Assembly (NCBI GenBank): GCA_937925095.1
Contig: CALEXX010000040.1
Coordinates: 1-64,000 of the forward strand
Origin: an uncultured Leptotrichia sp.
GTDB lineage: Bacteria > Fusobacteriota > Fusobacteriia > Fusobacteriales > Leptotrichiaceae
Reading direction: 5' to 3'
Length of the DNA stretch: 64,000 nt
The notes under the pieces were generated by a model. The model was given only the letters and a program-made list of their open reading frames with translations, was not told where the DNA came from and ran no database searches. Shown here piece by piece: positions 1 to 8,703 of this stretch. The stretch's first letter is position 1. Each line of letters begins with the position of its first letter. Position numbers and translations under genes: made by a program.

Positions 1-181
1 TAACAACAAATGTGTCATTTTCCCAAATTTTTGATAAAATTTTCTGCAGTTCAGCTTTCTTCATATTTTTTCCGATCTGTATATCACAAAAAACTTCATC
101 ACAGCCAGTATTTTCAAGCGATGCTATCTGCCTTGTCAAATCCTGCTTTGCCGTGCCTACTCTCGCATATCTGGATTTCAT
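1..181 (-). CDS. Serine recombinase (resolvase/invertase family), N-terminal part, catalytic serine replaced
   Basis: The gene runs off the left edge, and only the first 60 residues are visible. They read like the start of a small resolvase-type serine recombinase: RYARVGTAKQ, then RQIASLENTGCDEVF, then GKNMKKAELQKIL and ENDTFVV. In this family the first motif is YARVST and its serine is the nucleophile that attacks DNA. Here that codon is GGC (Gly9), one base from AGC. The start at 181 follows AAGGAG with about 8 nt spacing. Without the nucleophile the protein should bind but not cut DNA, so it is either a degenerate copy or a repurposed DNA-binding protein. The rest of the gene is needed to decide. 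Family call is firm; activity is inference. Confidence 0.72.
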   Translation of the reverse strand, partial: MKSRYARVGTAKQDLTRQIASLENTGCDEVFCDIQIGKNMKKAELQKILSKIWENDTFVV

Positions 182-241
182 TTAGACAACTCCTTTATAA
201 AAATGTCTACTAAAATATATTTTAATTTACTCATGATTTAC

Positions 242-270
242 TTTACAAGTTGGTTATCTTATAGTAAAAT
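242..270 (+). promoter_or_regulatory. Sigma70-type promoter for metF
   Basis: TTTACA (242-247), a 17-nt spacer and TAAAAT (265-270) lie 52 nt before the metF start. No competing gene lies in between. Confidence 0.6.
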
Positions 271-322
271 ACGGGTATAAAATAAATTTATAAATATATT
301 TAAAGAAAGGAACAGCAATTAA

Positions 323-1192
323 ATGAAAATAAAGGATATATTTGAAGAAAAGGAACATGTAATTTCATTTGAAATTTTTCCGCCAAATAAAAACTTTTCA
401 GAAGAAAGACTGAAGGAAGTTACAGGAGAGCTTGTAAAACATAAGCCGGACTTTATAAGTGTAACTTATGGTGCAGGAGGTACAACAAAATCAGGAACTA
501 TTGAAATGGCTTCCCATATAAAGAATAACTTGGGTTCTGAAGTTTTAGCCCATCTGACATGTGTCGGAAGTAAAAAAACAGAGATTGACAGTTTTCTGGA
601 AGAGGCAAAAAAGCATAATATTAAAAATATAATGGCATTAAGAGGAGATATACCTCAGGGGGAAGATGAATCTATCTATGAGAGAGGGGATTACAGATAT
701 GCCTCAGACCTTGTAAGAGGAATAAGGGAATCTCATAAGGATATATCCATAGGAGCGGCATTTTATCCTGAAACTCATTATGAAAGCAATGATCTTGCAG
801 ATTTGGTTCATTTAAAGAAAAAAGTGGATGAGGGAGTTGATTTTCTAATTTCCCAGGTATGTTTTGACAACAGAATGTTTGTAGATTTCAGGGAAAAGGC
901 AGAAAAGCTGGATATTAAAGTTCCTTTGGTTGCAGGAATTATGCCAATTACAAATGCAGCTCAGATTAAAAGAATAGTCCAGCTATGTAAAAGCAGTATT
1001 CCTTCAGGACTTGAAAGAATACTGGATAAATACGGAAGCAATCCTGAATCTATGAAAAAAGCAGGAATTATCTATGCAACTGAGCAGATAATAGAACTCC
1101 TCTCGTATGGAATAAGAGGAATTCATTTGTATACAATGAATAAAACTGATACAACAGAAGAAATAATGAATAATATTTCATTTACAAGATAA
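323..1192 (+). CDS. metF: 5,10-methylenetetrahydrofolate reductase
   Basis: Cytosolic flavoprotein that reduces 5,10-methylene-THF to 5-methyl-THF, the methyl donor for methionine synthesis. The 289 aa length matches bacterial MetF (about 290-300). SFEIFPP near residue 15 carries the conserved catalytic Glu, followed by SVTYGAGGTT, HLTCVG and NIMALRGD, and the C-terminal GIRGIHLYTMN is typical of the TIM barrel. An AAGAAAGGAA ribosome site sits about 10 nt before ATG, and a clear promoter lies at 242-270. The gene is monocistronic: the next gene has its own promoter, and no methionine synthase is adjacent. No regulatory RNA is evident in the 50-nt leader. Confidence 0.93.
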   Translation: MKIKDIFEEKEHVISFEIFPPNKNFSEERLKEVTGELVKHKPDFISVTYGAGGTTKSGTIEMASHIKNNLGSEVLAHLTCVGSKKTEIDSFLEEAKKHNIKNIMALRGDIPQGEDESIYERGDYRYASDLVRGIRESHKDISIGAAFYPETHYESNDLADLVHLKKKVDEGVDFLISQVCFDNRMFVDFREKAEKLDIKVPLVAGIMPITNAAQIKRIVQLCKSSIPSGLERILDKYGSNPESMKKAGIIYATEQIIELLSYGIRGIHLYTMNKTDTTEEIMNNISFTR

Positions 1193-1273
1193 TCTCGAAG
1201 ATATTTTTGAAAATTTTAAGTAATTCTATTTTCTAAATTAATGAAAAACAAATTGCTTTGACTAACATAATAA

Positions 1274-1302
1274 TTGACAATCTAAGAAATAAAATGTAAA
1301 AT
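1274..1302 (+). promoter_or_regulatory. Sigma70-type promoter for the passenger-like gene
   Basis: Consensus TTGACA (1274-1279), 17-nt spacer, TAAAAT (1297-1302), about 40 nt before the start codon. Confidence 0.7.
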
Positions 1303-1342
1303 AGTATAGAAGAATATTATTTTGATAGGAGGTCATGGCAAC

Positions 1343-2374
1343 ATGAAAATGGAAAAAGCATTGAAAAAAGGGTTACTTTTAGCGGCAAGTGCTATACTAA
1401 TGGGAATGACCCTGTTTGCAGGAGAAACAAAAACATATCCTAAAGATGGAAAAGGAGATCAGATTTTAGGATATAAAAATTTATCTAATTCTTATGGAAT
1501 TTCAACAAGCTTTGAAGGAAATACAGTTTATGTAAATAGAGGTGGAGCACCTCTTGAACGTGTATTTGGAGCTGGTGAAACAGAAACTGAAAAAGCTGAA
1601 GTAATGAAAAATAACAAAGTAATTATAAATGGTGGAGTTCTGGCTACAAATGGAGTATGGGAAAAGGATAAATCCATAAGAGGAGGAAGTGTTTATGGAG
1701 CAGCAGGTCAGGCTACACTGGTAAGCGATAATGAAGTAATAATAAGAGGAAATTCCAATGTACAGGGAAATGTTTATGGTGGATACAGCCATAGAGGTTC
1801 TGTAATAAACAATAAAGTAATAATAGAAGGAACTCCAAAATTTGGAGCAGAAACTGTACTATTTGGAGGAAGAGGAAGCCGTAATGTAAATCTTAAGGAT
1901 GGAAAAGTTGCTCCATTTGATGTTGTTACAGGGAATACTCTTGAAGTAAAAACTAAAAATGTAGTTGTAAAAGATGTTAAAAACTTTGAAAAACTAGTAT
2001 TTAATGTAGCTGTGAATCAGGTAAAATCAAATGATAAATTGTTAGTGCTGACAAATACTGAAGGTGTGGAATTACAGAAACCTGAAATTGTAAAAGTATC
2101 TGGAAAAGCTCAAATATCTGAAGAAGAAAAAGAACAAATATTAAAAGAAAAAAATAAAGATATAAATGTAAATATTGATGTTATCCTTCAAGGAAAACCT
2201 TCAAAAAATATAAAAAATTTAAAAGTAGTTCTTGTAAATGCTGAAGGAGGACTTAAACTGGATAAATTACCGGAAGATATAAGTAGAACAGAAAAGGGTT
2301 ATAAGTATGAAGTTAAATTTCAGCAGGATTCAAAAAATCTATATGCTATAATAAATGCACAACTTGTAAAATAG
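1343..2374 (+). CDS. Secreted autotransporter-passenger-like protein without a beta-barrel
   Basis: 343 aa. The start at 1343 is chosen because AGGAGGT lies at 1328-1334; a TTG at 1322 would put the ribosome site inside the gene. Residues 1-27 form a signal peptide (KKG, then a hydrophobic run, ending LFAG). The body resembles fusobacterial adhesin passengers, with repeats of the type NNKVIINGG, GGSVYG, DNEVIIRG, GNVYGGYS and NNKVIIEG, typical of parallel beta-helix or beta-roll folds. The C-terminal third (from about residue 210) is more acidic and lysine-rich. No autotransporter barrel and no terminal aromatic residue (it ends QLVK) is present. It may be a free exoprotein, a partner displayed by another protein, or a relic of a larger adhesin. 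Function unknown. Confidence 0.7.
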   Translation: MKMEKALKKGLLLAASAILMGMTLFAGETKTYPKDGKGDQILGYKNLSNSYGISTSFEGNTVYVNRGGAPLERVFGAGETETEKAEVMKNNKVIINGGVLATNGVWEKDKSIRGGSVYGAAGQATLVSDNEVIIRGNSNVQGNVYGGYSHRGSVINNKVIIEGTPKFGAETVLFGGRGSRNVNLKDGKVAPFDVVTGNTLEVKTKNVVVKDVKNFEKLVFNVAVNQVKSNDKLLVLTNTEGVELQKPEIVKVSGKAQISEEEKEQILKEKNKDINVNIDVILQGKPSKNIKNLKVVLVNAEGGLKLDKLPEDISRTEKGYKYEVKFQQDSKNLYAIINAQLVK

Positions 2375-2397
2375 CCTAATAACTAACAATTATACAT

Positions 2398-2440
2398 AAC
2401 AAAAAAGAGAGATTTCTCAACAAAGTCTCTCTTTTTTGTT
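2398..2440. terminator. Strong bidirectional rho-independent terminator
   Basis: A 15-bp perfect stem (AACAAAAAAGAGAGA with its complement) and a 13-nt loop, with A-tract and T-tract on both sides. It sits between two convergent genes and should end both. Confidence 0.9.
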
Positions 2441-2520
2441 ATGCAAAGTAACATAAATCTTAAATATAATAATTGTTTTCTGTTATAAAAATTATGACTT
2501 TAAAATAACTGTTTAAAATG

Positions 2521-3186
2521 TTATTTAAGAAGTCCAATCAAATCAGTTAGAATGAAAGGAATAAATAGCTGTTTATCTCCAAAATCAGTTGCTTCATTTT
2601 GATTGAAAATAAATACTATTGCGTCATCTTCCAAATAGAATTTCTGTTTTTTGTCAACACCTTCAAATTTTCTTTTCTTTTCATTTAAAGTAGTTATACC
2701 GAACTGTTTTACTCTGTCATTAACAGCTGCATTTAAGGCATTGTCATAGTTTTGAACAAATATGTCCTTCATTAACAATGGCTTTCCATTTTTTGCATTG
2801 AATGAAATAGCATCATTGTAAGTAACTGTTTCGTTTGTAGTTTTGTTTTTACGTTCTATATTGAAAAGTACACTTACAAAATAAGCATTATTTCCTGTAA
2901 CAGAATAAGTCACTTTGTAGACATAATTTTTAGTTTCCTTGAAATCATCAATGAATTTTCCCATTTCCTTATTCATTACAGTAACAATTTGATTGTTTCC
3001 TGAAAAGGAAGGATACTCAATACGTGATAACCCTAAAGCTTTTGTTCTGGAAACTTCGTTTACTGCATCAGGTGAAGTAGGAACAAAGTTCAGGAAAGTA
3101 AATGTTGTATCAACCTTTTCCTTTTTTGCCGCAAATGTTGTGTTGAATGCTACTAATGTCATTAAAACAAGTAAAAATTTTTTCAT
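2521..3186 (-). CDS. Secreted DUF3298-like (RsiV/PdaC-type) protein
   Basis: 221 aa with a classical signal peptide (MKKFLLVLMTLVAFNTTFA, cleavage after AFA or TFA). The body matches the general layout of DUF4163/DUF3298 proteins: an early YPSFSG with NQIV, a central YNDAISFNAKNGKPLLMKDIF, and a C-terminal FYLEDDAIVFIFNQNEATDF followed by IPF. Known relatives include the extracytoplasmic part of RsiV, which binds lysozyme, and PdaC, but many are uncharacterised periplasmic proteins. There is no transmembrane anchor after the signal peptide, so it is probably periplasmic. The ribosome site TTGAGGTG precedes the start, and a promoter is seen at 3230-3258. Convergent with the passenger-like gene. 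Confidence 0.72.
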   Translation of the reverse strand: MKKFLLVLMTLVAFNTTFAAKKEKVDTTFTFLNFVPTSPDAVNEVSRTKALGLSRIEYPSFSGNNQIVTVMNKEMGKFIDDFKETKNYVYKVTYSVTGNNAYFVSVLFNIERKNKTTNETVTYNDAISFNAKNGKPLLMKDIFVQNYDNALNAAVNDRVKQFGITTLNEKKRKFEGVDKKQKFYLEDDAIVFIFNQNEATDFGDKQLFIPFILTDLIGLLK

Positions 3187-3229
3187 TTATAAATCACCTC
3201 AAAAGTTTATTAGTTTATGTTACTTAGTT

Positions 3230-3258
3230 ATTATATACTAAAATTAGTAAATAAGCAA
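3230..3258 (-). promoter_or_regulatory. Promoter for the DUF3298-like gene
   Basis: On the minus strand, TTGCTT (3258-3253), 17-nt spacer, TATAAT (3235-3230), about 44 nt upstream of the start codon. Confidence 0.6.
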
Positions 3259-3501
3259 ACTGCTAATTGCAAAAAATGTATAGTTTATATATTTTTTATA
3301 ATTAAACACTATAACCATAATTAAAATATATATTATTCTGTAAAAAGAAAATGAAAAAATACTTTGAAATTTAAAATAATTTTAGAGAAAAATGCCTAAA
3401 ATTAGAGTAATTATGAAATAATTACAAATAAAATATACTTTGATATGCAAATTATCTACTTTTCAAACTAAATAAAAAAACCTTCAAAGCTAATAAAACA
3501 C
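3259..3501. other. AT-rich intergenic stretch, no gene seen
   Basis: About 240 bp between divergent genes, almost entirely A/T. No ORF with a ribosome site, tRNA or clear repeat was found. It probably serves only as the regulatory region upstream of the nifJ promoter. Confidence 0.5.
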
Positions 3502-3530
3502 TTGACTAGAGGGCTTTAAAATTGTATCAT
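3502..3530 (+). promoter_or_regulatory. Sigma70-type promoter for nifJ/por
   Basis: TTGACT (3502-3507), 17-nt spacer, TATCAT (3525-3530), giving a leader of roughly 45 nt before the GGAGG site and ATG. Confidence 0.7.
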
Positions 3531-3581
3531 TGTATAGATAAATAAAGATAATTTATATAAATAATTTTTTTAGGAGGAACA

Positions 3582-6500
3582 ATGGCTAAAGTGATGAAAA
3601 CGATGGACGGAAGTCAGGCAGCAGCTCATGCGGCATATGCATTTACAGAAGTTGCTGGAATATATCCTATTACTCCTTCATCAAATATGGCAGAATTCGT
3701 AGATCAGTGGGCTGCTTATGGTAAGACAAATTTATTCGGAACACCGGTAAAAGTGGTGGAAATGCAATCGGAAGCAGGTGCAGCGGGAACAGTTCACGGA
3801 TCATTACAAGCGGGAGCTTTAACAACAACATTTACTGCATCACAGGGATTGTTGCTTAAAATACCAAATATGTATAAAATCGCAGGGGAATTATTACCAG
3901 GAGTTATACATGTATCTGCGAGAGCGATATCAGCACAGGCATTATCAATTTTCGGAGATCACCAGGATATTTATGCAGCAAGAATGACTGGATGGACAAT
4001 GTTGGCAACAGGATCAGTACAGGAAGTTATGGATTTGGCTGGGGTAGCGCATTTGGCAGCAATCAAATCAAGAGTACCTGTAATGCACTTCTTTGATGGA
4101 TTCAGAACTTCACACGAAATAAACAAAGTTGAAGTAATGGATTATGAAGTATATGACAGATTATTAGACAGAAAAGCAGTTCAGGAATTTAGGGAAAGAG
4201 CAGTAAACCCTGAAAAACCAGTAACAAGAGGAACAGCACAAAATGATGATATTTACTTCCAGGCAAGAGAAGCACAAAATAAATTTTATGACGCAGTACC
4301 TGATATAGTAAATGACTACATGAAGGAAATAAACAAAGTAACTGGAAGACACTATGCACCATTTGTATATTACGGAGCAGAAGATGCTGAAAGAGTAATC
4401 GTAGCAATGGGATCAGTTACTGAAACAATTAAAGAAACAGTAGATTTCTTAGCTAAACAGGGAGTAAAAGTAGGACTTTTATCTGTTCACTTATACAGAC
4501 CATTCTCTGAAAAATACTTCTTTGATGCAATGCCTAAAACTGTAAAGAAAATAGCAGTATTAGACAGAACAAAAGAACCTGGAGCTTTAGGAGATCCTTT
4601 ATATCTTGATGTAAAAGCACTTTATTACGGAAAAGAAAATGCACCTGTTATAGTTGCAGGAAGATATGGATTATCTTCAAAAGATACTACTCCTGAACAA
4701 ATGATAGCAGTTTACAAAAACTTGGCTCAACCTGAACCAAAAGACCACTTCACAGTAGGTATCGTAGATGACGTTACATTTACATCATTACCTCTTGAAG
4801 AAGAAATCTTTGCAGGAAATGAAGATTCAAAAGAATGTCTATTCTTCGGACTTGGATCTGACGGAACAGTAGGAGCAAATAAAAACTCAATAAAAATAAT
4901 TGGAGATAAAACAGATTTATATGCTCAAGGATATTTTGCATATGACTCAAAGAAATCAGGAGGAGTAACAAGATCACACCTTAGATTTAGTAAACATCCA
5001 ATAAGATCTACTTACCTTGTTACAAAACCTAACTTTGTTGCATGTTCAGTTCCTGCATATATGGGAAAATATGACATGATTTCAGGATTGAGGGAAGGTG
5101 GGACATTCCTTCTTAACACAATCTGGGATAAAGATAGAGTTGTTGAAACTATACCAAATGAAATAAAAAGAGAACTTGCAAGAAAGAAAGCAAAATTCTT
5201 TATTATAAATGCAACAGAACTTGCAAAAGAAGTTGGACTTGGAAACAGAACAAATACAATAATGCAGTCAGCTTTCTTCTATTTGACACAGGTAATACCT
5301 TATGAAAAAGCTAAGGATTATATGAAAGACTATGCTGAAAAGACTTATGGAAGAAAAGGACATGATGTTGTTGAGAAAAACTGGGCTGCAGTAGATAAAG
5401 GAACTGAAGGACTTGAAGAAATTCCTGTAGATCCTTCATGGGCAGATTTACCAGTAAATGAAGAAATTATAGAATCTCATAAACCGGAATTTGTAAAGAG
5501 AATAGCAGATCCTGTTAATGCAATAAAAGGAAATGATTTACCAGTATCAGCATTTATAGGATATGAAGACGGTACATTTGAAAATGGTACAACACATTAT
5601 GAAAAAAGAGGAATTGCAGTTGAAGTACCTGAATGGCAGCCTGATATGTGTATTCAATGTAACCAGTGTGCTTATGTATGTCCTCATGCGGTAATAAGAC
5701 CGTTCTTAATAGATGAAAAAGAAATGGCAGCATCACCTGAAGGAATGCCTACAATAAAAGCTATTGGAAAAGGATTTGAAAATCTACAGTTTAAAATACA
5801 GGTTTCACCTTTAGACTGTACAGGATGTGGATCATGTGTTAACGTATGTCCGGCACCAAAAGGAAAAGCAATTGTAATGAAACCTATTGATTCACAATTA
5901 GAAAGAAAAGAAGATGTATATACAGATTACCTGTTTAATAATGTTTCATATAAAGATAAAATAATGGGTAAAGGAACTGTAAAAGGATCACAGTTTGCAA
6001 AACCATTGTTTGAATTCTCTGGAGCATGTGCGGGATGTGGAGAAACTCCTTACATTAAACTTGTAACTCAGTTGTTTGGAGAAAGAATGATAATTGCAAA
6101 CGCAACAGGATGTTCTTCAATTTATGGAGGTTCAGCACCATCTACTCCATATACTACAAATTCATGTGGAGAAGGTCCGGCATGGGCATCTTCATTGTTT
6201 GAAGATAACGCAGAATACGGATATGGAATGTTCCAAGCTGTAAATACTGTAAGACAGAGAATAGCGAAAATAATGACTGAGTGTGAAAGTGAAGTAGCAC
6301 CTGAACTAGCCGACTTATTTGTTGAATGGAGAGAAAACATTAATGACGGTGATAAAACAACTGAATTAAGAGATAAAATGATTCCTTTACTTGAAAAAGA
6401 AACAGGAGCAAAAGCAAAAGAAATTCTTGAGCTTAAACAGTATCTTGTTAAAAAATCAATATGGATGTTCGGAGGAGACGGATGGGCATACGATATTGGT

Positions 6501-7121
6501 TATGGAGGACTTGATCACGTATTGGCATCAGGAGACGATGTAAATATACTTGTACTTGATACGGAAGTTTACTCAAATACAGGTGGACAAGCATCTAAAT
6601 CTTCACCAGCAGGATCAGTTGCAAAATTTGCTTCTGCCGGAAAACCAGTTAAGAAAAAAGACTTGGCAGCAATTTCTATGACATATGGAAACATTTATGT
6701 TGCAAGAATTTCAATGGGAGCTAACCAGAACCAGGCATTGAAGGCAATAAGAGAAGCTGAAGCTTATCCAGGACCTTCAATAATAATAGCTTACTCACCA
6801 TGTATAGCACATGGATTGAAAGAAGGTATGGGAAAATCTCAAACTGAAGAAAAACTTGCTACTGAAGTTGGATACTGGCCAATCTTAAGATTCGATCCAA
6901 GATTAGCTGAAAAAGGAAAAAATCCTTTACAGTTAGATTCAAAATCTCCTGCATGGGATAAATATGAAGAATTCCTGAAGAGAGAAAGAAGATATACTAC
7001 ATTACTTGCAGAGTTCCCTGATCATGCAAAAGTATTGTTTGAAATGAACCTTAAAAATGCAAAAGATACATGGAACTACTATAAGAGAATGGCAGCAATG
7101 GATTACTCAACAGAAGAATAA
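3582..7121 (+). CDS. nifJ: Pyruvate:ferredoxin (flavodoxin) oxidoreductase, single-chain
   Basis: 1179 aa, the full length of homodimeric PFOR. It oxidises pyruvate and CoA to acetyl-CoA and CO2 and reduces ferredoxin or flavodoxin; this is the main anaerobic pyruvate-consuming step. Domains in order: N-terminal TPP/transketolase-like (YPITPSSNMAE near 30), a middle region, two [4Fe-4S] motifs (CIQCNQCAYVCP near 690 and CTGCGSCVNVCP near 745), a further cysteine motif CAGCGET near 815, and the C-terminal TPP domain with GGDGWAYDIG near 965 and DTEVYSNTGGQ just after. A strong TAGGAGGA site and near-optimal codon use suggest high expression. Monocistronic, with its own promoter and terminator. 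Confidence 0.97.
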   Translation: MAKVMKTMDGSQAAAHAAYAFTEVAGIYPITPSSNMAEFVDQWAAYGKTNLFGTPVKVVEMQSEAGAAGTVHGSLQAGALTTTFTASQGLLLKIPNMYKIAGELLPGVIHVSARAISAQALSIFGDHQDIYAARMTGWTMLATGSVQEVMDLAGVAHLAAIKSRVPVMHFFDGFRTSHEINKVEVMDYEVYDRLLDRKAVQEFRERAVNPEKPVTRGTAQNDDIYFQAREAQNKFYDAVPDIVNDYMKEINKVTGRHYAPFVYYGAEDAERVIVAMGSVTETIKETVDFLAKQGVKVGLLSVHLYRPFSEKYFFDAMPKTVKKIAVLDRTKEPGALGDPLYLDVKALYYGKENAPVIVAGRYGLSSKDTTPEQMIAVYKNLAQPEPKDHFTVGIVDDVTFTSLPLEEEIFAGNEDSKECLFFGLGSDGTVGANKNSIKIIGDKTDLYAQGYFAYDSKKSGGVTRSHLRFSKHPIRSTYLVTKPNFVACSVPAYMGKYDMISGLREGGTFLLNTIWDKDRVVETIPNEIKRELARKKAKFFIINATELAKEVGLGNRTNTIMQSAFFYLTQVIPYEKAKDYMKDYAEKTYGRKGHDVVEKNWAAVDKGTEGLEEIPVDPSWADLPVNEEIIESHKPEFVKRIADPVNAIKGNDLPVSAFIGYEDGTFENGTTHYEKRGIAVEVPEWQPDMCIQCNQCAYVCPHAVIRPFLIDEKEMAASPEGMPTIKAIGKGFENLQFKIQVSPLDCTGCGSCVNVCPAPKGKAIVMKPIDSQLERKEDVYTDYLFNNVSYKDKIMGKGTVKGSQFAKPLFEFSGACAGCGETPYIKLVTQLFGERMIIANATGCSSIYGGSAPSTPYTTNSCGEGPAWASSLFEDNAEYGYGMFQAVNTVRQRIAKIMTECESEVAPELADLFVEWRENINDGDKTTELRDKMIPLLEKETGAKAKEILELKQYLVKKSIWMFGGDGWAYDIGYGGLDHVLASGDDVNILVLDTEVYSNTGGQASKSSPAGSVAKFASAGKPVKKKDLAAISMTYGNIYVARISMGANQNQALKAIREAEAYPGPSIIIAYSPCIAHGLKEGMGKSQTEEKLATEVGYWPILRFDPRLAEKGKNPLQLDSKSPAWDKYEEFLKRERRYTTLLAEFPDHAKVLFEMNLKNAKDTWNYYKRMAAMDYSTEE

Positions 7122-7154
7122 TTACATAATGTATTAAGATTTTCAGAATAAATA

Positions 7155-7195
7155 GCCTGCATCAAAATCATTTCTGGTTTTGATGTGGGCTTTTT
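7155..7195 (+). terminator. Rho-independent terminator after nifJ
   Basis: GCCTGCATCAAAA pairs with TTTTGATGTGGGC, with one G-U and one mismatch, around a 10-nt loop, followed by TTTTT. Confidence 0.85.
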
Positions 7196-7335
7196 ACATT
7201 GTAAATAGTTTTAGGAGATTGTGTATAGTTACTGAAAAATATTATTAATATAAAATTTTTATAGATGTATAATTAAACTATATTTTACTTCTTTTAATTT
7301 AGTTTATATAATAAGAGAAAAAGGAGGAGATTGCT

Positions 7336-7971
7336 ATTCAGGGAAAAAAGTTTGGTAAGAATGAAATATATTTAATGATTAATATTATGATGCTTCAGAT
7401 TATATATTTGTTATTGACAGTTTACAGTAATAATATTGAATTTCTCAGATTAAGGTTATTAGTTACAACAAAAGAAATTCTTAAGCCATTTTATATTTAT
7501 GGGAGAAAGTCCATGTATCTTATGATTCCTATAGCGGAAGAGATGATTTTTAGAAAATGGACATATGACTTTTTAAAGACAAGAACTAAATTTTATAATC
7601 TGATTCAGGCTGTTCTGTTTGCATTATTTCATATGATACTTATTGATAAAGTAAAAATTGAGGAAAATATTATAATCAGCTTTTTCTTTTCAATAATAAC
7701 AGGAGTTGTTTACGGGAATATAAAGGCAAAGACAGGGAGTTTAAACTGGTGCATATTTTTTCATTCAGTATACTGTTTTACTTTTGCTTTTATTGGATTA
7801 ATATATATTGAGTTTTTTGTAGGTATGATTGAAAAAGTTTCCAAATTAAGAATAACGGAGATGAGAACACTTCCTTATATATTTGCTATTTCTTTGGTAA
7901 TTTTTATCTGGACTTTAAAGAAAATAGGAATGAACTACTATTCATTGAAAGGTGGGGAAAAATATGAATAG
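7336..7971 (+). CDS. CPBP-family intramembrane metalloprotease (first of a tandem pair), unusual start
   Basis: Multi-pass membrane protein of the CPBP (CaaX protease/bacteriocin-processing, Abi) family. Counting from the ATG at 7375: EExxxR motif AEEMIFRKW (Glu55, Glu56, Arg60), second histidine FALFHM (His86), third motif HSVYC (His130), where the usual Asn four residues on is Cys134. The open frame and similarity to the second copy (aligned from MNRNKSMYF) extend upstream of 7375. The good site AAGGAGGAG (7321-7329) lies before ATT codons at 7330 and 7336 and no ATG, GTG or TTG, so translation may start at ATT, or at 7375 with a poor site. Overlaps the next gene by 8 bp. The role may be processing or immunity; not determinable here. 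Confidence 0.75.
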   Translation: MQGKKFGKNEIYLMINIMMLQIIYLLLTVYSNNIEFLRLRLLVTTKEILKPFYIYGRKSMYLMIPIAEEMIFRKWTYDFLKTRTKFYNLIQAVLFALFHMILIDKVKIEENIIISFFFSIITGVVYGNIKAKTGSLNWCIFFHSVYCFTFAFIGLIYIEFFVGMIEKVSKLRITEMRTLPYIFAISLVIFIWTLKKIGMNYYSLKGGEKYE

Positions 7972-8542
7972 AAATAAAAGTATGTATTTTTATCTTGCTG
8001 TTCATCTTCTTAGTTTGTTTTTATTAGTTTCAACTGTAATATTTATTTTGAATAACATAAAATATTTTGATGAAATAACGGGGAATTATAGAACAAAATT
8101 ATCAGTACTTTACTCAACATTTTCAGAAGAGATTAAGACAGTTATCATTGCTCCAATATCAGAAGAGGTATTATTTAGGGAATGGATATATAATTTTTTG
8201 AAAAAAAGAACTAAATTTTATAATATTATTCAGGCATTCCTGTTTGGTTTATTTCATTTTTTATTAGTACAGTCTATATATGCTTTTATATCTGGAATTT
8301 TTTTAGGAAATATAAAAAGAAAGACAGATAGTTTAGAGACAGTGATATTTTGTCATAGCTTTTATAATTTACTGGGGAGTCTGTATGTAAAAATCATTTA
8401 TTACTATTTAGTGGCATCTGGAGTTAAGATTTTTTTACACACAGAAAATTTTATAGTCATGGCTATAGCTTTGTCAATACTTCCAATAATTGGATTTATA
8501 TGGAGCTGGGAAAAACTTGGAAGAGATCTTTACAAGCTATAA
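7964..8542 (+). CDS. CPBP-family intramembrane metalloprotease (second copy)
   Basis: 192 aa, starting at ATG 7964 behind AAAGGTGGGG; the GTG at 7952 lies within that site. Its start overlaps the end of the preceding paralogue by 8 bp, implying coupled translation. All three CPBP motifs are intact: ISEEVLFREW (Glu67, Glu68, Arg72), FGLFHF (His98), and HSFYN (His131, Asn135). Several hydrophobic segments indicate an inner membrane protein. The pair shares RTKFYN.IQA and similar flanks and clearly arose by duplication. Bacterial CPBP proteins process prenylated or other membrane-associated peptides or give bacteriocin self-immunity; no peptide precursor is recognisable nearby. Confidence 0.82.
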   Translation: MNRNKSMYFYLAVHLLSLFLLVSTVIFILNNIKYFDEITGNYRTKLSVLYSTFSEEIKTVIIAPISEEVLFREWIYNFLKKRTKFYNIIQAFLFGLFHFLLVQSIYAFISGIFLGNIKRKTDSLETVIFCHSFYNLLGSLYVKIIYYYLVASGVKIFLHTENFIVMAIALSILPIIGFIWSWEKLGRDLYKL

Positions 8543-8570
8543 AAAATCTCTAAAAGACAGGGTATTAGTA

Positions 8571-8599
8571 TTGACAAATGGTATAAATAAAGGTATCAT
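8571..8599 (+). promoter_or_regulatory. Promoter upstream of the Nudix fusion gene
   Basis: Consensus TTGACA (8571-8576), 17-nt spacer, TATCAT (8594-8599). It predicts a leader of about 160 nt that includes the hairpin at 8704-8740. Confidence 0.65.
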
Positions 8600-8703
8600 T
8601 TGGGAGAGAGAAAATGTGGAGTAGACATATAACCTGAAATGATATAATTACTGAAATTTATTTTTATAAGTAAAATACATTATAAGATAGATATTTAATG
8701 AAG

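Noticed and set aside
10..213. Plus-strand ORF of 67 codons at the window start
   Set aside because: It is the shadow of the minus-strand recombinase gene, with no ribosome site or family similarity.
8614..8637. Seven-codon frame ATG TGG AGT... (MWSRHIT) with a purine-rich stretch before it, as a leader peptide
   Set aside because: The predicted transcript start falls on or inside the supposed ribosome site, and the codons show no run of a regulated amino acid.
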